60,785 nucleotides of DNA from an uncultured Phascolarctobacterium sp. (GCF_900770955.1 NZ_CAAGLX010000023.1:1-60785); one strand, 5' to 3'. Positions 9,713 through 19,352 are shown, counted from the stretch's first letter. The notes: a model not told the origin generated them from the sequence alone. A program made the numbers and translations.

Positions 9713-11038
9713 ATGAAAATAGGTATGGTCAGCCTTGGCTGTCCCAAAAATCTTGTAGATTCTGAAATTATGCTGGGTATTATCAAGGATAAGCAGCTGG
9801 AGATTACCAATGATCCCGCAGATGCTGAACTGATTATTGTTAATACCTGCGGTTTTATCGAAAGTGCGAAGGAGGAATCCATCAGCACAATTTTACAGAT
9901 GGCTCAATATAAGGAGGAGGGCAGCTGCAAGTATCTGATTATGACAGGCTGCCTCGGCCAGCGCTATGCAGACGAGCTTTTTGAAAGCATGCCGGAGGTT
10001 GACGCTATCGTCGGCACAGACAGCTTCACCGATATCGGCTGGGTTATCGACCAGGTGTTGGCAGGCAAGCGTGTAAAGCACCTGCAAAAGCTGGAAAGCA
10101 AAAATGTACAGGCACCGCCACGTATGCTGACTACGCCCGATTATATGGCGTATCTCAAAATTGCCGAGGGCTGCGACAACTGCTGCTCCTACTGCATTAT
10201 TCCGCAGCTGCGCGGTCCCTACACCAGTCGTCCTTATGATGAGGTTATGGCGGAGGCAAGAAGCCTGGCCGCTCACGGCGTCAAGGAGCTGATTGTTGTA
10301 GCGCAGGATACCACCCGCTATGGCGAGGACCTCACCGGCAAGCTGCTTTTGCCGCAGCTGCTGCGTGACCTGAACGAGCTGGAGGGCATCGAGTGGATTC
10401 GCGTTATGTACCTGTATCCCAACAACTTTACGGACGAACTGATTGCAGCCTTCGCCGAATGCGACAAGGTGTGCAAGTATATTGATATTCCTCTGCAGCA
10501 TGCCAGCGACAGACTGCTTGACAGCATGAACCGCTATGATACACGTGCGCAGGTAGAAGAGCTTTTGGCCAAGCTGCGTGAGCGTATTCCGGGAATTACT
10601 ATCCGTACCACCTTTATCGTAGGCTTCCCCGGTGAAACCGATGAAGATTTTGCGGAGCTTATGGACTTTGTTGAAAAGCAGCGCTTTGAAAACGCAGGCG
10701 TATTCCAGTATTCTCAGGAGGAGGGCACTGTGGCCGGCGCTATGGAAAACCAGATTGAGCCTGAGGTTAAGGAAAACCGTTACCATGAGCTGATGGCGCT
10801 GCAGGCAGGTATTTCCGAAGAAATCCATCAGGAGCGCGAGGATGAGGAGCTGGACGTTATCGTCGAAGGCTTTGATGAAGAAAACCCCGCTCTTGCCGTA
10901 GGACGTTCCTGCCATGAGGCACCTGATATCGACGGCAATATCTTTATCGAAAATGCCGCCGGGCTTGAGGTTGGCCAGATGGTAAGAGTGCGTATTCTGC
11001 AGGGCTTTACCTATGAAATGGTGGCAGAGCTGGTTTAA
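9713..11038 (+). CDS. rimO: Ribosomal protein S12 methylthiotransferase RimO
   Basis: 441 aa. It adds a methylthio group to an aspartate of ribosomal protein S12. The N-terminal UPF0004 domain starts MVSLGCPKNLVDSE and holds cluster cysteines at C10 and in NTCGF and MTGCLGQRY. The radical SAM motif CDNCCSYC is at about 153-160, followed by RGPYTSRP, characteristic of RimO. A TRAM-type domain ends the protein (about 375-441). GGAGG precedes the ATG. Length and motifs separate it from MiaB, which has a different SAM-domain signature. Confidence 0.95.
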   Translation: MKIGMVSLGCPKNLVDSEIMLGIIKDKQLEITNDPADAELIIVNTCGFIESAKEESISTILQMAQYKEEGSCKYLIMTGCLGQRYADELFESMPEVDAIVGTDSFTDIGWVIDQVLAGKRVKHLQKLESKNVQAPPRMLTTPDYMAYLKIAEGCDNCCSYCIIPQLRGPYTSRPYDEVMAEARSLAAHGVKELIVVAQDTTRYGEDLTGKLLLPQLLRDLNELEGIEWIRVMYLYPNNFTDELIAAFAECDKVCKYIDIPLQHASDRLLDSMNRYDTRAQVEELLAKLRERIPGITIRTTFIVGFPGETDEDFAELMDFVEKQRFENAGVFQYSQEEGTVAGAMENQIEPEVKENRYHELMALQAGISEEIHQEREDEELDVIVEGFDEENPALAVGRSCHEAPDIDGNIFIENAAGLEVGQMVRVRILQGFTYEMVAELV

Positions 11039-11085
11039 GAGTGTTGCTGTAAGAGTCAAAATAACCGGTGAGAGGGTGACAGCAG

Positions 11086-12348
11086 ATGAAGGTTGAAATC
11101 ATTACTACCGGGACGGAGCTGCTGCTGGGTGAAATTTTGAACACCAATGTGCAGTATTTATCCCGCAAGCTGAATAATATAGGCTTTGATGTTTTATATC
11201 AAACTACGGTCGGAGATAATCCGGAACGCATGCGTGCAGTGCTGGAGCAGGCTATGCAGCGCGCCGATATCATCATTACCAGCGGCGGCCTCGGTCCGAC
11301 GCGCGGTGATATTACCAAGGAGATGGTGATGGAGGTCTGCCATACCGAAGGCTATCTTGATTTGGATACATGGGGACGCATAGATGCTTATTTTGCCAAG
11401 AAGGGACTGTGTCCTTCGCAAAATAACGAAAAGCAGGCGTATGTGCCCATCGGTGCCGAGGTACTGCAGAACGATGTAGGCACCGCTCCCGGACTGTGGC
11501 TGGAATATAAGGACAAAATCTTCATTATGCTTCCCGGACCTCCGAGCGAGCTGACGGATGTGTGCGAAAAGCAGCTGCTGCCGCGTATGCTGCAGCGCTT
11601 CAGCGAGCACGGCATTATTATGTCCCGTACACTGCATCTGCGCGGTGTCGGCGAATCCATGGTGGCTGCCAAGCTCGACGAGCTGATTATGGCACAGACC
11701 AATCCTACGATTGCGCTTTATGCCCGCTACGGTGAAATTCTCATCAGGCTTACGGCGAAGGCTGCTAATGACAAAGAGGCAGTCAAGCTGCTCGACGCTA
11801 TGGAAAGCAAGGTACGCAAGAGCGTTGATAATTATATATACGGTGTAGATGATGCTACGCTGGCCGCCTGCCTGGGTCAGGAACTGCTGAAGCAGGGCAA
11901 AACCATTGCCTTTGCGGAATCCTGCAGCGGCGGTCTTGCCAGCAGCCTGGTTACGGATGTGCCGGGCAGCAGCGAATATCTGCTGGGAAGCATCGTCAGC
12001 TACACCAACATGGCCAAGCAGAAGCTGCTTAATGTACAGGCAGATACGCTGGCCAAATACGGTGCTGTCAGCCGCGAAACCGCCTGCGAAATGGCGCTGG
12101 GCGTGCGTAAGCAGCTGGGCAGCGATTACGGTGTGAGCATTACGGGCAACGCCGGACCGGGTGCCAGCGAGGGCAAGCCGGTAGGCCTTGTGTATATTGC
12201 CGTTGCCACCGACAATGTGGTTTATTGCCAGGAGCACCGTTTTATGTCGACAAGAACAGAAAATAAGCTGAGAATAGCTCAGACAGCTATTTCCATGGCT
12301 ATTGATAAATTATTAGAAGAAAAAAACAATATGGAGGATAAAGATTAA
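11086..12348 (+). CDS. cinA: CinA: competence/damage-inducible protein, NMN deamidase
   Basis: 420 aa. The N-terminal MoCF/COG1058 domain (about 1-170) contains TGTELLLGEILNTN and TSGGLGPTRGD. The C-terminal CinA deamidase domain (about 260-415) contains AESCSGGLASSLVTDVPGSS and the SITGNAGPG segment. Known family members hydrolyse ADP-ribose-type pyrophosphates and deamidate nicotinamide mononucleotide for NAD recycling. The stop codon shares its last base with the start codon of the helicase gene (TAATG), indicating translational coupling. Confidence 0.95.
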   Translation: MKVEIITTGTELLLGEILNTNVQYLSRKLNNIGFDVLYQTTVGDNPERMRAVLEQAMQRADIIITSGGLGPTRGDITKEMVMEVCHTEGYLDLDTWGRIDAYFAKKGLCPSQNNEKQAYVPIGAEVLQNDVGTAPGLWLEYKDKIFIMLPGPPSELTDVCEKQLLPRMLQRFSEHGIIMSRTLHLRGVGESMVAAKLDELIMAQTNPTIALYARYGEILIRLTAKAANDKEAVKLLDAMESKVRKSVDNYIYGVDDATLAACLGQELLKQGKTIAFAESCSGGLASSLVTDVPGSSEYLLGSIVSYTNMAKQKLLNVQADTLAKYGAVSRETACEMALGVRKQLGSDYGVSITGNAGPGASEGKPVGLVYIAVATDNVVYCQEHRFMSTRTENKLRIAQTAISMAIDKLLEEKNNMEDKD

Positions 12349-13937
12349 TGACCATTCAAAAAGAAATGTTCGGCAACTTAGAGCTGGACAAAAAAATTGT
12401 AACTGCCCTGACTGACATGGGCTTCGAAGAGCCTTCTCCGATTCAGGCTGCTACTATTCCCCTGGTGCTCGAGGGTAACGATGTTATCGGCCAGGCACAG
12501 ACCGGTACCGGCAAGACTGCTGCCTTCGGTATTCCTCTGGTGCAGGCAATTACCGACTTCAAGCATATTCAGGCGCTGATTATGACTCCGACCCGTGAGC
12601 TGGCTATTCAGGTTGCGGAAGAAGTAGGCAAAATCGGCCGTACCCGCCGCGTGCGTGCGCTGCCTGTTTACGGCGGCCAGCCGATTGAACGCCAGATCCG
12701 TGCGCTGCGCAACAATGTGCAGATTGTTATCGGTACTCCGGGCCGTTTGATTGACCATATCAACCGCGGTACTATCCGTCTGGACCATATCAAATTCCTC
12801 GTACTGGACGAGGCTGACGAAATGCTGGATATGGGCTTTGTTGATGATATCGAAGAGATTATGCGCAGCCTGCCGGTTGAACGCCAGACTTTGCTGTTCT
12901 CCGCAACTATGCCCCGTCCGATTCTGAGCCTGACCAAGAAGTACATGAAGGCACCGAAGAATGTAACTATTTCCAAGGAAGAGCTGACTGTACCTCTGAT
13001 TGAGCAGTACTACTTTGAAACTAAGGATAAGATTGAAGGCCTGTGCCGTCTGCTGGACGCAGAAATCGACGGCAAGCTGATTATCTTCTGCCGTACCAAA
13101 AAGGGTGTTGATGACCTGTCTATCGCTCTTTCCAGCCGTGGCTACATGGCTGAGGGCCTGCATGGTGACCTGAGCCAGAACCAGCGTGACCGCGTAATGA
13201 AGAAATTCCGCGAGGGTGCTGTTGATGTGCTGATTGCTACCGACGTTGCTGCCCGTGGTATCGACGTTGACAATATTACCCACGTTATCAACTTTGATAT
13301 TCCGCAGGATCCGGAAAGCTATGTTCACCGCATCGGCCGTACCGGTCGTGCAGGCAACACCGGCGTAGCTATGACCTTCATCACTCCGCGTGAGTTCCGT
13401 CAGCTGAAGCTGATTGAGCGCACTGTTAAGACTAAAATCCAACGCCGTCAGCTGCCGACCGCTGCTAACGTTATCGAGCGTCAGCGCGACCAGATTATCA
13501 GCAAGATGCAGACTGTGCTGGAGCTGAACGCTTACCATGATTATATGCCGATTGCTGAGAGCCTGCTGGATGATTACAGCGCCGAAGAGGTTGCTGCCGC
13601 AGCTCTGAAGCTGATGCAGGAGGGTATTAAGGCTCTGGAGGCTCCACAGGAGGACGTCCTGGCGAAGGACCTGCGCAATACCGGCGGCCGTCCGGGCATG
13701 GTGCGTCTGTTTATCAACATCGGCCGCAGCCAGAAGATTATGGTTAAGGATATTGTCAGCACTATTGCTATCGAGGCAGACATTCCGGCACGTGATATCG
13801 GTCTGATTAATATCTATGATAAGTTTACCTTTGTTGAAGTACCGGAAGATGTAGCCGAAAAGGTTATCGGTGCTATGAACAAGAACTTTATCAAGGGCTA
13901 TAAGGTTAATATTGAGCCTGCTAAGGCAAGAAGATAA
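12348..13937 (+). CDS. DEAD-box RNA helicase with DbpA-type RNA-binding domain (CshA/DeaD group)
   Basis: 529 aa. Helicase motifs in order: Q motif around FEEPSPIQAATIP, Walker A AQTGTGKT (about 50-57), PTRELAIQ, DEADEMLDMG (about 153), SAT, and HRIGRTGRAG (about 326-335). A DbpA-like RNA-binding fold lies at about 450-529 (VRLFINIGRSQKI onward). These helicases remodel rRNA and mRNA, often in cold adaptation and ribosome assembly, and partner with RNases such as RNase J. It starts within the stop codon of cinA. Assignment to CshA, DeaD or DbpA is not possible from motifs alone. Confidence 0.92.
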   Translation: MTIQKEMFGNLELDKKIVTALTDMGFEEPSPIQAATIPLVLEGNDVIGQAQTGTGKTAAFGIPLVQAITDFKHIQALIMTPTRELAIQVAEEVGKIGRTRRVRALPVYGGQPIERQIRALRNNVQIVIGTPGRLIDHINRGTIRLDHIKFLVLDEADEMLDMGFVDDIEEIMRSLPVERQTLLFSATMPRPILSLTKKYMKAPKNVTISKEELTVPLIEQYYFETKDKIEGLCRLLDAEIDGKLIIFCRTKKGVDDLSIALSSRGYMAEGLHGDLSQNQRDRVMKKFREGAVDVLIATDVAARGIDVDNITHVINFDIPQDPESYVHRIGRTGRAGNTGVAMTFITPREFRQLKLIERTVKTKIQRRQLPTAANVIERQRDQIISKMQTVLELNAYHDYMPIAESLLDDYSAEEVAAAALKLMQEGIKALEAPQEDVLAKDLRNTGGRPGMVRLFINIGRSQKIMVKDIVSTIAIEADIPARDIGLINIYDKFTFVEVPEDVAEKVIGAMNKNFIKGYKVNIEPAKARR

Positions 13938-14056
13938 TAGGGTGACAGGGTATAATGTGTCATTTGCATCGTTATGGCTCCCAGGTGTACGTGCATCTGA
14001 CGCATTCTCCTCTAGTCGCTAAAGCATACATCCCCAATTATTGGAGGTGATTACCC

Positions 14057-15889
14057 ATGGCGAATGAAATTTACGGCAACCTGAAGGGTATCCGTAATTC
14101 CGTTATTGAAGAACTTAAAACTTTTTATGATATCCGTCTGGAGGGCGGTCAGCTGCTGACAAGTGAGCTGGCTTTGCGTATGGCGGATGTTACTGACTTT
14201 ATTAACCGCGAGGTGAGCGTTTACGTTGCGCGCAACGGTCAGGTGCTTGCCGTATCGGTGGGCAATGATCAGAGCGTGGAGCTGCCTCCTGTTGAGGGCA
14301 GACGCGGTGCCAGCCGTTTGAGCGGCGTGCGCTGCGTGCATACCCATCCCAACGGCAATCCGCTGCTTAGCGGTGTGGATATTTCCGCGCTGAAGAATAA
14401 CCGCTTTGATGCGATGATTGCTGTCGGCGTTACCTCGCCGGATATCAGCCAGTCGCAGATGAGCTTCGGCATGATTACTGGTATTGACGATAACGAGCAA
14501 TACCAGGTGGAATGCTACGGACCGCTTACGCTGCAGGAGGCGGAGGGAGTGTTCTTCCCGAATCTTGCGGCAATGGTGGAGCGTATCCTCGATAAGCAGA
14601 CGGGCAGTGCCAGTCTGGCGCAGGGTACGGAGCGTGCGATTATCGTGGGCATGGAATACGGTGCCCCCAACAGCAGCGGCTGGACAGCCGAGGATTCGTT
14701 GGAGGAGCTGAAGCAGCTGGCAGATACTGCCGGTGCAGAGGTTGTGGCACGCTTTTTGCAGAAGCGCCCCAAGCCGGACCCGGCATTCTTTATCGGCCGC
14801 GGCAAGGTGCAGGAGCTGGCGCTTTATGTGCAGCAGGAGAATATAGACCTGTGCATTTTTGATGATGAGCTGTCGCCGGCACAGCAGCGTAATATCGAGC
14901 AGTCAATGGGTGTGCGGGTGCTTGACCGCACGGCGCTGATTCTTGATATTTTTGCCCAACGTGCGCATACTAATGAAGGTAAGCTGCAGGTTGAGCTGGC
15001 GCAGCTGCAATATACGCTGCCGCGTATTATGGGCAAGGGCCTGGCGCTGTCGCGTCTTGGCGGCGGCATTGGTACCCGCGGTCCCGGCGAAACTAAGCTG
15101 GAGGTTGACCGCCGTCGTATCCGTGACCGCATTGCCTATATCAAGGAATGTATCGGCAAGGTTAAGAGTGTGCGTAACCTGCACAGAGCAGGACGCGCTA
15201 AGGCGAGTGTGCCTACGGTAAGCCTTGTGGGATATACCAACGCCGGCAAATCTACGCTTTTGAATACGCTGACTAATTCGGATATCTATGCGCAGGACCA
15301 GCTTTTTGCAACGCTGGACCCGACTACGCGTCAGTTAGACCTGCCGAATAAGCAGCAGGCTATTTTGACGGATACGGTCGGCTTTATCCAACGCCTGCCG
15401 CATCAGCTGGTTGCGGCCTTCCAGTCTACGCTGGAGGAGGTTGTTCAGTCTGACGTGCTGCTGCATGTGATTGATGTCAGCCACGAGCTGTATAAGGAGC
15501 AGGCTGCAGCAGTTTATCAGGTTCTGGATGAGCTGGGTGCCAAGGATAAGACGATTATTACTGTCTATAACAAAATTGATAAGCTGCCGCCGGATTCCGG
15601 TCTGGCAGAGCGTTTGGGCAAGGAAGAAAACAGCATCTGCATTTCCGCCAAGGGACGTCTTAATCTTGACGCCCTGTTGGCGCTGATTGCCGAGAATTTA
15701 AAGCTGAAGGCGGTAGAGGAGAGCTTCCTCGTGCCTTACAGCGATTCCGCTGCGGTAGGACGTCTGCATGAGGCAGGAACGGTGCTGGAGCAGGATTATC
15801 TGGCGGAGGGTACACTGCTGAAGGTGCGTCTGGACGCAGAGCAGGTGCAGCAGTTTGCCAAGTATCTTGCTGCAGATGCCAAGGCTTAG
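14057..15889 (+). CDS. hflX: GTPase HflX with an N-terminal JAMM/MPN-like extension
   Basis: 610 aa, about 180 longer than the classical HflX. The C-terminal two-thirds is standard: the HflX N domain (FFIGRGKVQEL, about 240-255), a coiled-coil region, GTRGPGETKLEVDRRRI, and the G domain with GYTNAGKST (about 392-400), DTVGFI and NKID. HflX binds the 50S subunit and rescues or splits stalled ribosomes. Residues 1-190 are an extra domain containing H95-T-H97-x7-S105-x2-D108, exactly the spacing of the JAMM metalloprotease motif. The first 180 residues are in frame behind a strong GGAGGTG site, so the long form is the translated one. The function of the extension is unknown. Confidence 0.93.
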   Translation: MANEIYGNLKGIRNSVIEELKTFYDIRLEGGQLLTSELALRMADVTDFINREVSVYVARNGQVLAVSVGNDQSVELPPVEGRRGASRLSGVRCVHTHPNGNPLLSGVDISALKNNRFDAMIAVGVTSPDISQSQMSFGMITGIDDNEQYQVECYGPLTLQEAEGVFFPNLAAMVERILDKQTGSASLAQGTERAIIVGMEYGAPNSSGWTAEDSLEELKQLADTAGAEVVARFLQKRPKPDPAFFIGRGKVQELALYVQQENIDLCIFDDELSPAQQRNIEQSMGVRVLDRTALILDIFAQRAHTNEGKLQVELAQLQYTLPRIMGKGLALSRLGGGIGTRGPGETKLEVDRRRIRDRIAYIKECIGKVKSVRNLHRAGRAKASVPTVSLVGYTNAGKSTLLNTLTNSDIYAQDQLFATLDPTTRQLDLPNKQQAILTDTVGFIQRLPHQLVAAFQSTLEEVVQSDVLLHVIDVSHELYKEQAAAVYQVLDELGAKDKTIITVYNKIDKLPPDSGLAERLGKEENSICISAKGRLNLDALLALIAENLKLKAVEESFLVPYSDSAAVGRLHEAGTVLEQDYLAEGTLLKVRLDAEQVQQFAKYLAADAKA

Positions 15890-15937
15890 AATTAATTGGC
15901 GTTATGCCAAAAAATATAATAATATCAGGTGAGAATT

Positions 15938-17179
15938 TTGGTTGATTACAATGCATTAGAGCAGGCAGCCTTAGCTGAGGTTGCTAAACATACCGCAGAG
16001 CTGGAAGCAGCAGCTTTGTACAATACTGAAAAGGTTATTGCGGCCTTCCGTAATAATATGGTTTCCGACTATTACTTAAAGCCTACTACAGGCTATGGCT
16101 ACAGTGATGTGGGCCGTGACACTTTGGATTTGATTTATGCCGAGCTGTTCAAGACTGAGGCAGCATTGGTACGTTCTCAGTTTGTCAGCGGTACACATGC
16201 GCTGGCAGTTGCTCTGCTGGGTAACCTGCGCGCAGGCGATGAGCTGATTGCCGTAACAGGTGCTCCTTATGATACTATGCAGACTATTATCGGCTCTCCG
16301 GTAAAAACTCCCGGTTCCTTGATTGACTTGGGCGTAACCTATAAGGAAATCCCCATGACCGGTGATCACGTTGATTTGCAGGCTGTAAAAAATGCTGTTA
16401 CCGCCAAGACTACGATGATTCATATTCAACGCTCCTGCGGCTACAGCAGCGAACGAAAAACTATTGATGTTGCGGAAATCGGCCGTATCTGCAGTGCCGC
16501 AAAGGAAGCTAACCCGAATGTTATCTGCTTTGTTGACAACTGCTACGGCGAGTTTATCGAAAAGCAGGAGCCTACCGAGGTTGGCGCTGATTTGATGGCA
16601 GGCTCTCTGATTAAAAACCTCGGCGGCGGCCTGGCTCCGACCGGCGGTTATATTGTCGGCCGTGCGGATTTGGTAGAAAATGCTTCCTACCGTCTTACCG
16701 CACCGGGTCTGGGCGGCGAGATGGGCGCAACCTTGGGTGACACTGCGCGTGAGTTCTATCAGGGGCTTTTCCTGGCTCCGCATATCGTGGTGCAGGCTGT
16801 TAAGACTGCTATTTTTGCGGCTGCTGTTTTCAAAGGCCTTGGCTATGCTGTTAAGCCGTTACCGGAGGAACGCCGCAGCGATATTATTCAGGCTATTACC
16901 TTGGAGAGCAGACAGCGTTTGTGCGATTTCTGTGTTGCTATTCAGGGCAATTCTCCTGTTGATGCGCATGTTGAGCCGGTTCCGAGTCCGCTTCCGGGTT
17001 ATCAGGATGAGATTATTATGGCTGCGGGTACCTTTGTACAGGGCGCTTCTATCGAGCTGAGTGCCGATGGTCCGTGCCGCGAGCCGTTTAATGTGTTCTT
17101 CCAGGGCGGTCTGACGTTTGAGCATGGTCGTCTGGCGATTATGGCGGCGGCTAAGCGTGTTGGCCCCAAAGAGGCGTAA
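15938..17179 (+). CDS. Methionine gamma-lyase family PLP enzyme ('aluminium resistance' family)
   Basis: 413 aa. This is a fold-type I PLP enzyme of the family once called aluminium resistance protein. Features seen: NMVSDYYLKPTTGYGYSDVGRD, the cofactor-binding FVSGTHALAVALLGNLR region, CFVDNCYGEF (PLP-binding aspartate), and the Schiff-base lysine in AGSLIKNLGGG (about residue 225). The family probably cleaves sulfur amino acids, but the substrate is not established. I place the start at TTG 15938 because AGGTGAG lies immediately upstream; a GTG at 15929 would overlap that site. A 13-bp inverted repeat separates it from tctB. Confidence 0.85.
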   Translation: MVDYNALEQAALAEVAKHTAELEAAALYNTEKVIAAFRNNMVSDYYLKPTTGYGYSDVGRDTLDLIYAELFKTEAALVRSQFVSGTHALAVALLGNLRAGDELIAVTGAPYDTMQTIIGSPVKTPGSLIDLGVTYKEIPMTGDHVDLQAVKNAVTAKTTMIHIQRSCGYSSERKTIDVAEIGRICSAAKEANPNVICFVDNCYGEFIEKQEPTEVGADLMAGSLIKNLGGGLAPTGGYIVGRADLVENASYRLTAPGLGGEMGATLGDTAREFYQGLFLAPHIVVQAVKTAIFAAAVFKGLGYAVKPLPEERRSDIIQAITLESRQRLCDFCVAIQGNSPVDAHVEPVPSPLPGYQDEIIMAAGTFVQGASIELSADGPCREPFNVFFQGGLTFEHGRLAIMAAAKRVGPKEA

Positions 17180-17201
17180 GAATTTAACAACTCAATTCAG
17201 T

Positions 17202-17234
17202 CTGACATCAAATTAACACCAATTTTGATGTCAG
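17202..17234 (+). repeat. Inverted repeat between the PLP enzyme and tctB
   Basis: CTGACATCAAATT (17202-17214) pairs with AATTTTGATGTCAG (17221-17234) with one bulge. The loop is short and no T-run follows, so it is more likely an operator or an RNA processing/attenuation element than a simple terminator. Confidence 0.5.
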
Positions 17235-17254
17235 CGCTTTTAAGGATGATTTAT

Positions 17255-17725
17255 ATGAATAACATGGCAGTATGTAATTATATAGTGGGCGTACTGGGCG
17301 CGGTAATCGGCGGTCTGATTATGCAGGCGGCTGCAGCCTTTCCGCTGGAGTTTACGGAGAACGGCCCCGGTCCGGGCTTCTGGCCTTTTTCGCTGGGAGC
17401 GGTGCTGGGAGCTGTTTCGGTTTTGCTGCTGCTTTATACCTTTGTCAATAAAACTGATTTACATGGCGTGAAGGTGCAGCTTTCTGCGACAGGCAATAAG
17501 CGCGTTTATTTAATGATGGGACTTGTTGTTGTGTTTTGCGTGCTCATCAGCATACTTGGCTTTTATCCGGCAGCGGCACTTATGATTCCGGCTGTTATGC
17601 GTCTTATGGATTATCGCAATTATAAGGTAATCGGCCTGACAACGGTGCTGTGTCTGCTGTTTATTTATCTTGTTTTCGGCATACTGCTGCATACGCAGAT
17701 GCCGCAATCTGTATTCATGGAGTAG
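17255..17725 (+). CDS. tctB: Tripartite tricarboxylate transporter small subunit TctB
   Basis: 156 aa with four hydrophobic segments, as in TctB. Signature stretches are GPGPGFWPFSLGAVLGA near the N-terminus and a final LLFIYLVFGILLHTQMP. It is the small membrane subunit of a TTT-family secondary carboxylate transporter. ATG 17255 is favoured over upstream TTG/ATG codons because AAGGA lies at the right distance. It is followed 13 nt later by tctA. No gene for the binding protein TctC is nearby. Confidence 0.85.
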   Translation: MNNMAVCNYIVGVLGAVIGGLIMQAAAAFPLEFTENGPGPGFWPFSLGAVLGAVSVLLLLYTFVNKTDLHGVKVQLSATGNKRVYLMMGLVVVFCVLISILGFYPAAALMIPAVMRLMDYRNYKVIGLTTVLCLLFIYLVFGILLHTQMPQSVFME

Positions 17726-17738
17726 GGAGGTCATACTG

Positions 17739-19220
17739 ATGGTTGATATAATGAGCGCATTAAATATGATTTTCGTTCCCATGAATCTGCTGGGACTTTT
17801 CTTCGGCGTGCTGGTGGGCATTGCCTTCGGCTGTATGCCCGGCCTGAGTGTTAACATGGGTTTGGCGCTGCTGTTTCCGCTGGCATTTACCTTCCATGGC
17901 ATCGGTGGCATTCTGATGCTGCTGGGCATTTACTGCGGTGCGATTTACGGCGGCAGTATTTCGGCAATCCTGTTGAAAACTCCGGGTACGCCTGCTTCCG
18001 TAGCGACTACTCTGGACGGCTATCCGATGGCGACGAAGCTGGGCCAGCCGGGACGTGCTCTCGGCCTTTCCACCTTGGCCAGCACCTTCGGCGGTATTTT
18101 CAGTACTGTTTGCCTGATTTTGCTGGCACCGCAGCTGGCGAAGGTTGCGCTGCAGTTTTCCAAGCCGGAATATTTTGCTTTGGCTATTTTCGGCCTAAGC
18201 ATTATTACCAGCGTTTCCTCAGGCAGTGTTATCAAGGGTATTATGGGCGGTCTTATCGGTCTGTTCCTGGCAACAGTCGGCATTGACGGTATGAGCGGCG
18301 CAATCCGCTTTACTTTGGATACCAACTATTTTATGGGCGGTGTATCCTTTATCCCTGTGCTTATCGGCGTATTCGCCTTTGCGCAGGTGTTGAGCAGTAT
18401 TGAGGATTATTATCATAATGAACGCAAGGAGCAGCACATGATGCTGGACCGTCTGCTGCCTTCGTTTGACGATATCAAGAGGGTGTTCAGCACGCTTTTG
18501 CGTTCCTCCTTCATCGGTACCTTCATCGGCTGTGTGCCCGGTACCGGCGGCGATATCGCATCCTTTGTTTCCTATGACCAGGCGAAACGCTGGTCTAAGC
18601 ACAGCAAGAACTTCGGCAACGGCGAGCCCGAGGGCATTGTAGCCTCCGAGGCAGGCAACAACGCTGTATCCGGCGGTGCCTTCATCCCGGTGCTTACGCT
18701 GGGTATCCCCGGTGACGGCGCAACGGCAATTATGATGGGCGCGCTGATGGTTCAGGGTTTGCAGCCGGGTCCCTTGCTTTTTGTGGAAAAGGCGCCCGAT
18801 GTTTATGCTATCTTCATCGGTCTGCTTTTAGCTAACGTGATTATGGGTATCATGGGCTTTTCGTTAATCAGACTTTTTATGAAGGTTGTTAACGTGCCTG
18901 TACACATTCTGCTGCCGATTATCGTGATGATGACTTTCGTTGGCACTTATTCCTACAATAACTCCTTGAACGATGTTTATCTGATGGTGGCAAGCGGTTT
19001 CTTGGGTTACTTTATGAATAAGCTGGGCTTTTCCATGTCGGCGATTATCATCGGCATTATCCTCGGCGGTATGGCAGAGCAGAACTTCGTCGGCTCGCTG
19101 ATTATGAGTGACGGCAGCTTTGCTATTTTCTTCCAGCGTCCGCTGTGCCTGTTCTTCCTGGTGGCAGCTCTTTTATCACTGCTTTCGCCGCTTTTCGGCA
19201 AGCTGTTCAAAAGAAGTTAA
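17739..19220 (+). CDS. tctA: Tripartite tricarboxylate transporter large subunit TctA
   Basis: 493 aa with about eleven to twelve hydrophobic segments. The family motif GCMPGLSVNMGLALLFPLAF and the repeated motif GCVPGTGGDIASFVSYD are both present, as is LGIPGDGATAIMMGAL. It is the channel subunit for uptake of citrate-like or other carboxylates with the help of a periplasmic TctC protein. The start follows GGGAGG. The ligand cannot be read from sequence. TctC must be encoded elsewhere if the transporter works in the usual way. Confidence 0.92.
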   Translation: MVDIMSALNMIFVPMNLLGLFFGVLVGIAFGCMPGLSVNMGLALLFPLAFTFHGIGGILMLLGIYCGAIYGGSISAILLKTPGTPASVATTLDGYPMATKLGQPGRALGLSTLASTFGGIFSTVCLILLAPQLAKVALQFSKPEYFALAIFGLSIITSVSSGSVIKGIMGGLIGLFLATVGIDGMSGAIRFTLDTNYFMGGVSFIPVLIGVFAFAQVLSSIEDYYHNERKEQHMMLDRLLPSFDDIKRVFSTLLRSSFIGTFIGCVPGTGGDIASFVSYDQAKRWSKHSKNFGNGEPEGIVASEAGNNAVSGGAFIPVLTLGIPGDGATAIMMGALMVQGLQPGPLLFVEKAPDVYAIFIGLLLANVIMGIMGFSLIRLFMKVVNVPVHILLPIIVMMTFVGTYSYNNSLNDVYLMVASGFLGYFMNKLGFSMSAIIIGIILGGMAEQNFVGSLIMSDGSFAIFFQRPLCLFFLVAALLSLLSPLFGKLFKRS

Positions 19221-19227
19221 ATTTTAC

Positions 19228-19256
19228 TTGACAAACTACCTGCGTTTAGCTAAACT
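19228..19256 (+). promoter_or_regulatory. Promoter of the manganese-riboswitch transcript
   Basis: TTGACA (19228-19233), a 17-nt spacer and TAAACT (19251-19256), directly upstream of the riboswitch. Confidence 0.7.
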
Positions 19257-19261
19257 AAGCA

Positions 19262-19352
19262 TATAAAGGGAGTAGCTTGCACGCATGGCGTGTTCACTCT
19301 GTCGTCAGTACGATTGCTTCGGCAATCCGGCTTTGTGACTAAGTAGCGAGAC
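19262..19352 (+). ncRNA. yybP-ykoY (Mn2+) riboswitch
   Basis: The sequence shows the conserved yybP-ykoY elements in order: AAAGGGAGTAGC near the 5' end, the CGTCAGTACG loop element, a GC-rich hairpin, and the CCGGCTTTGTGACTAAGTAG segment. This class senses Mn2+ and commonly controls Mn2+ exporters and related cation transporters. The 3' end (AGCGAGAC) is shared with a terminator stem, which gives a simple on/off switch for the downstream CaCA exchanger. Recognised by pattern, not by covariance search. Confidence 0.85.
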
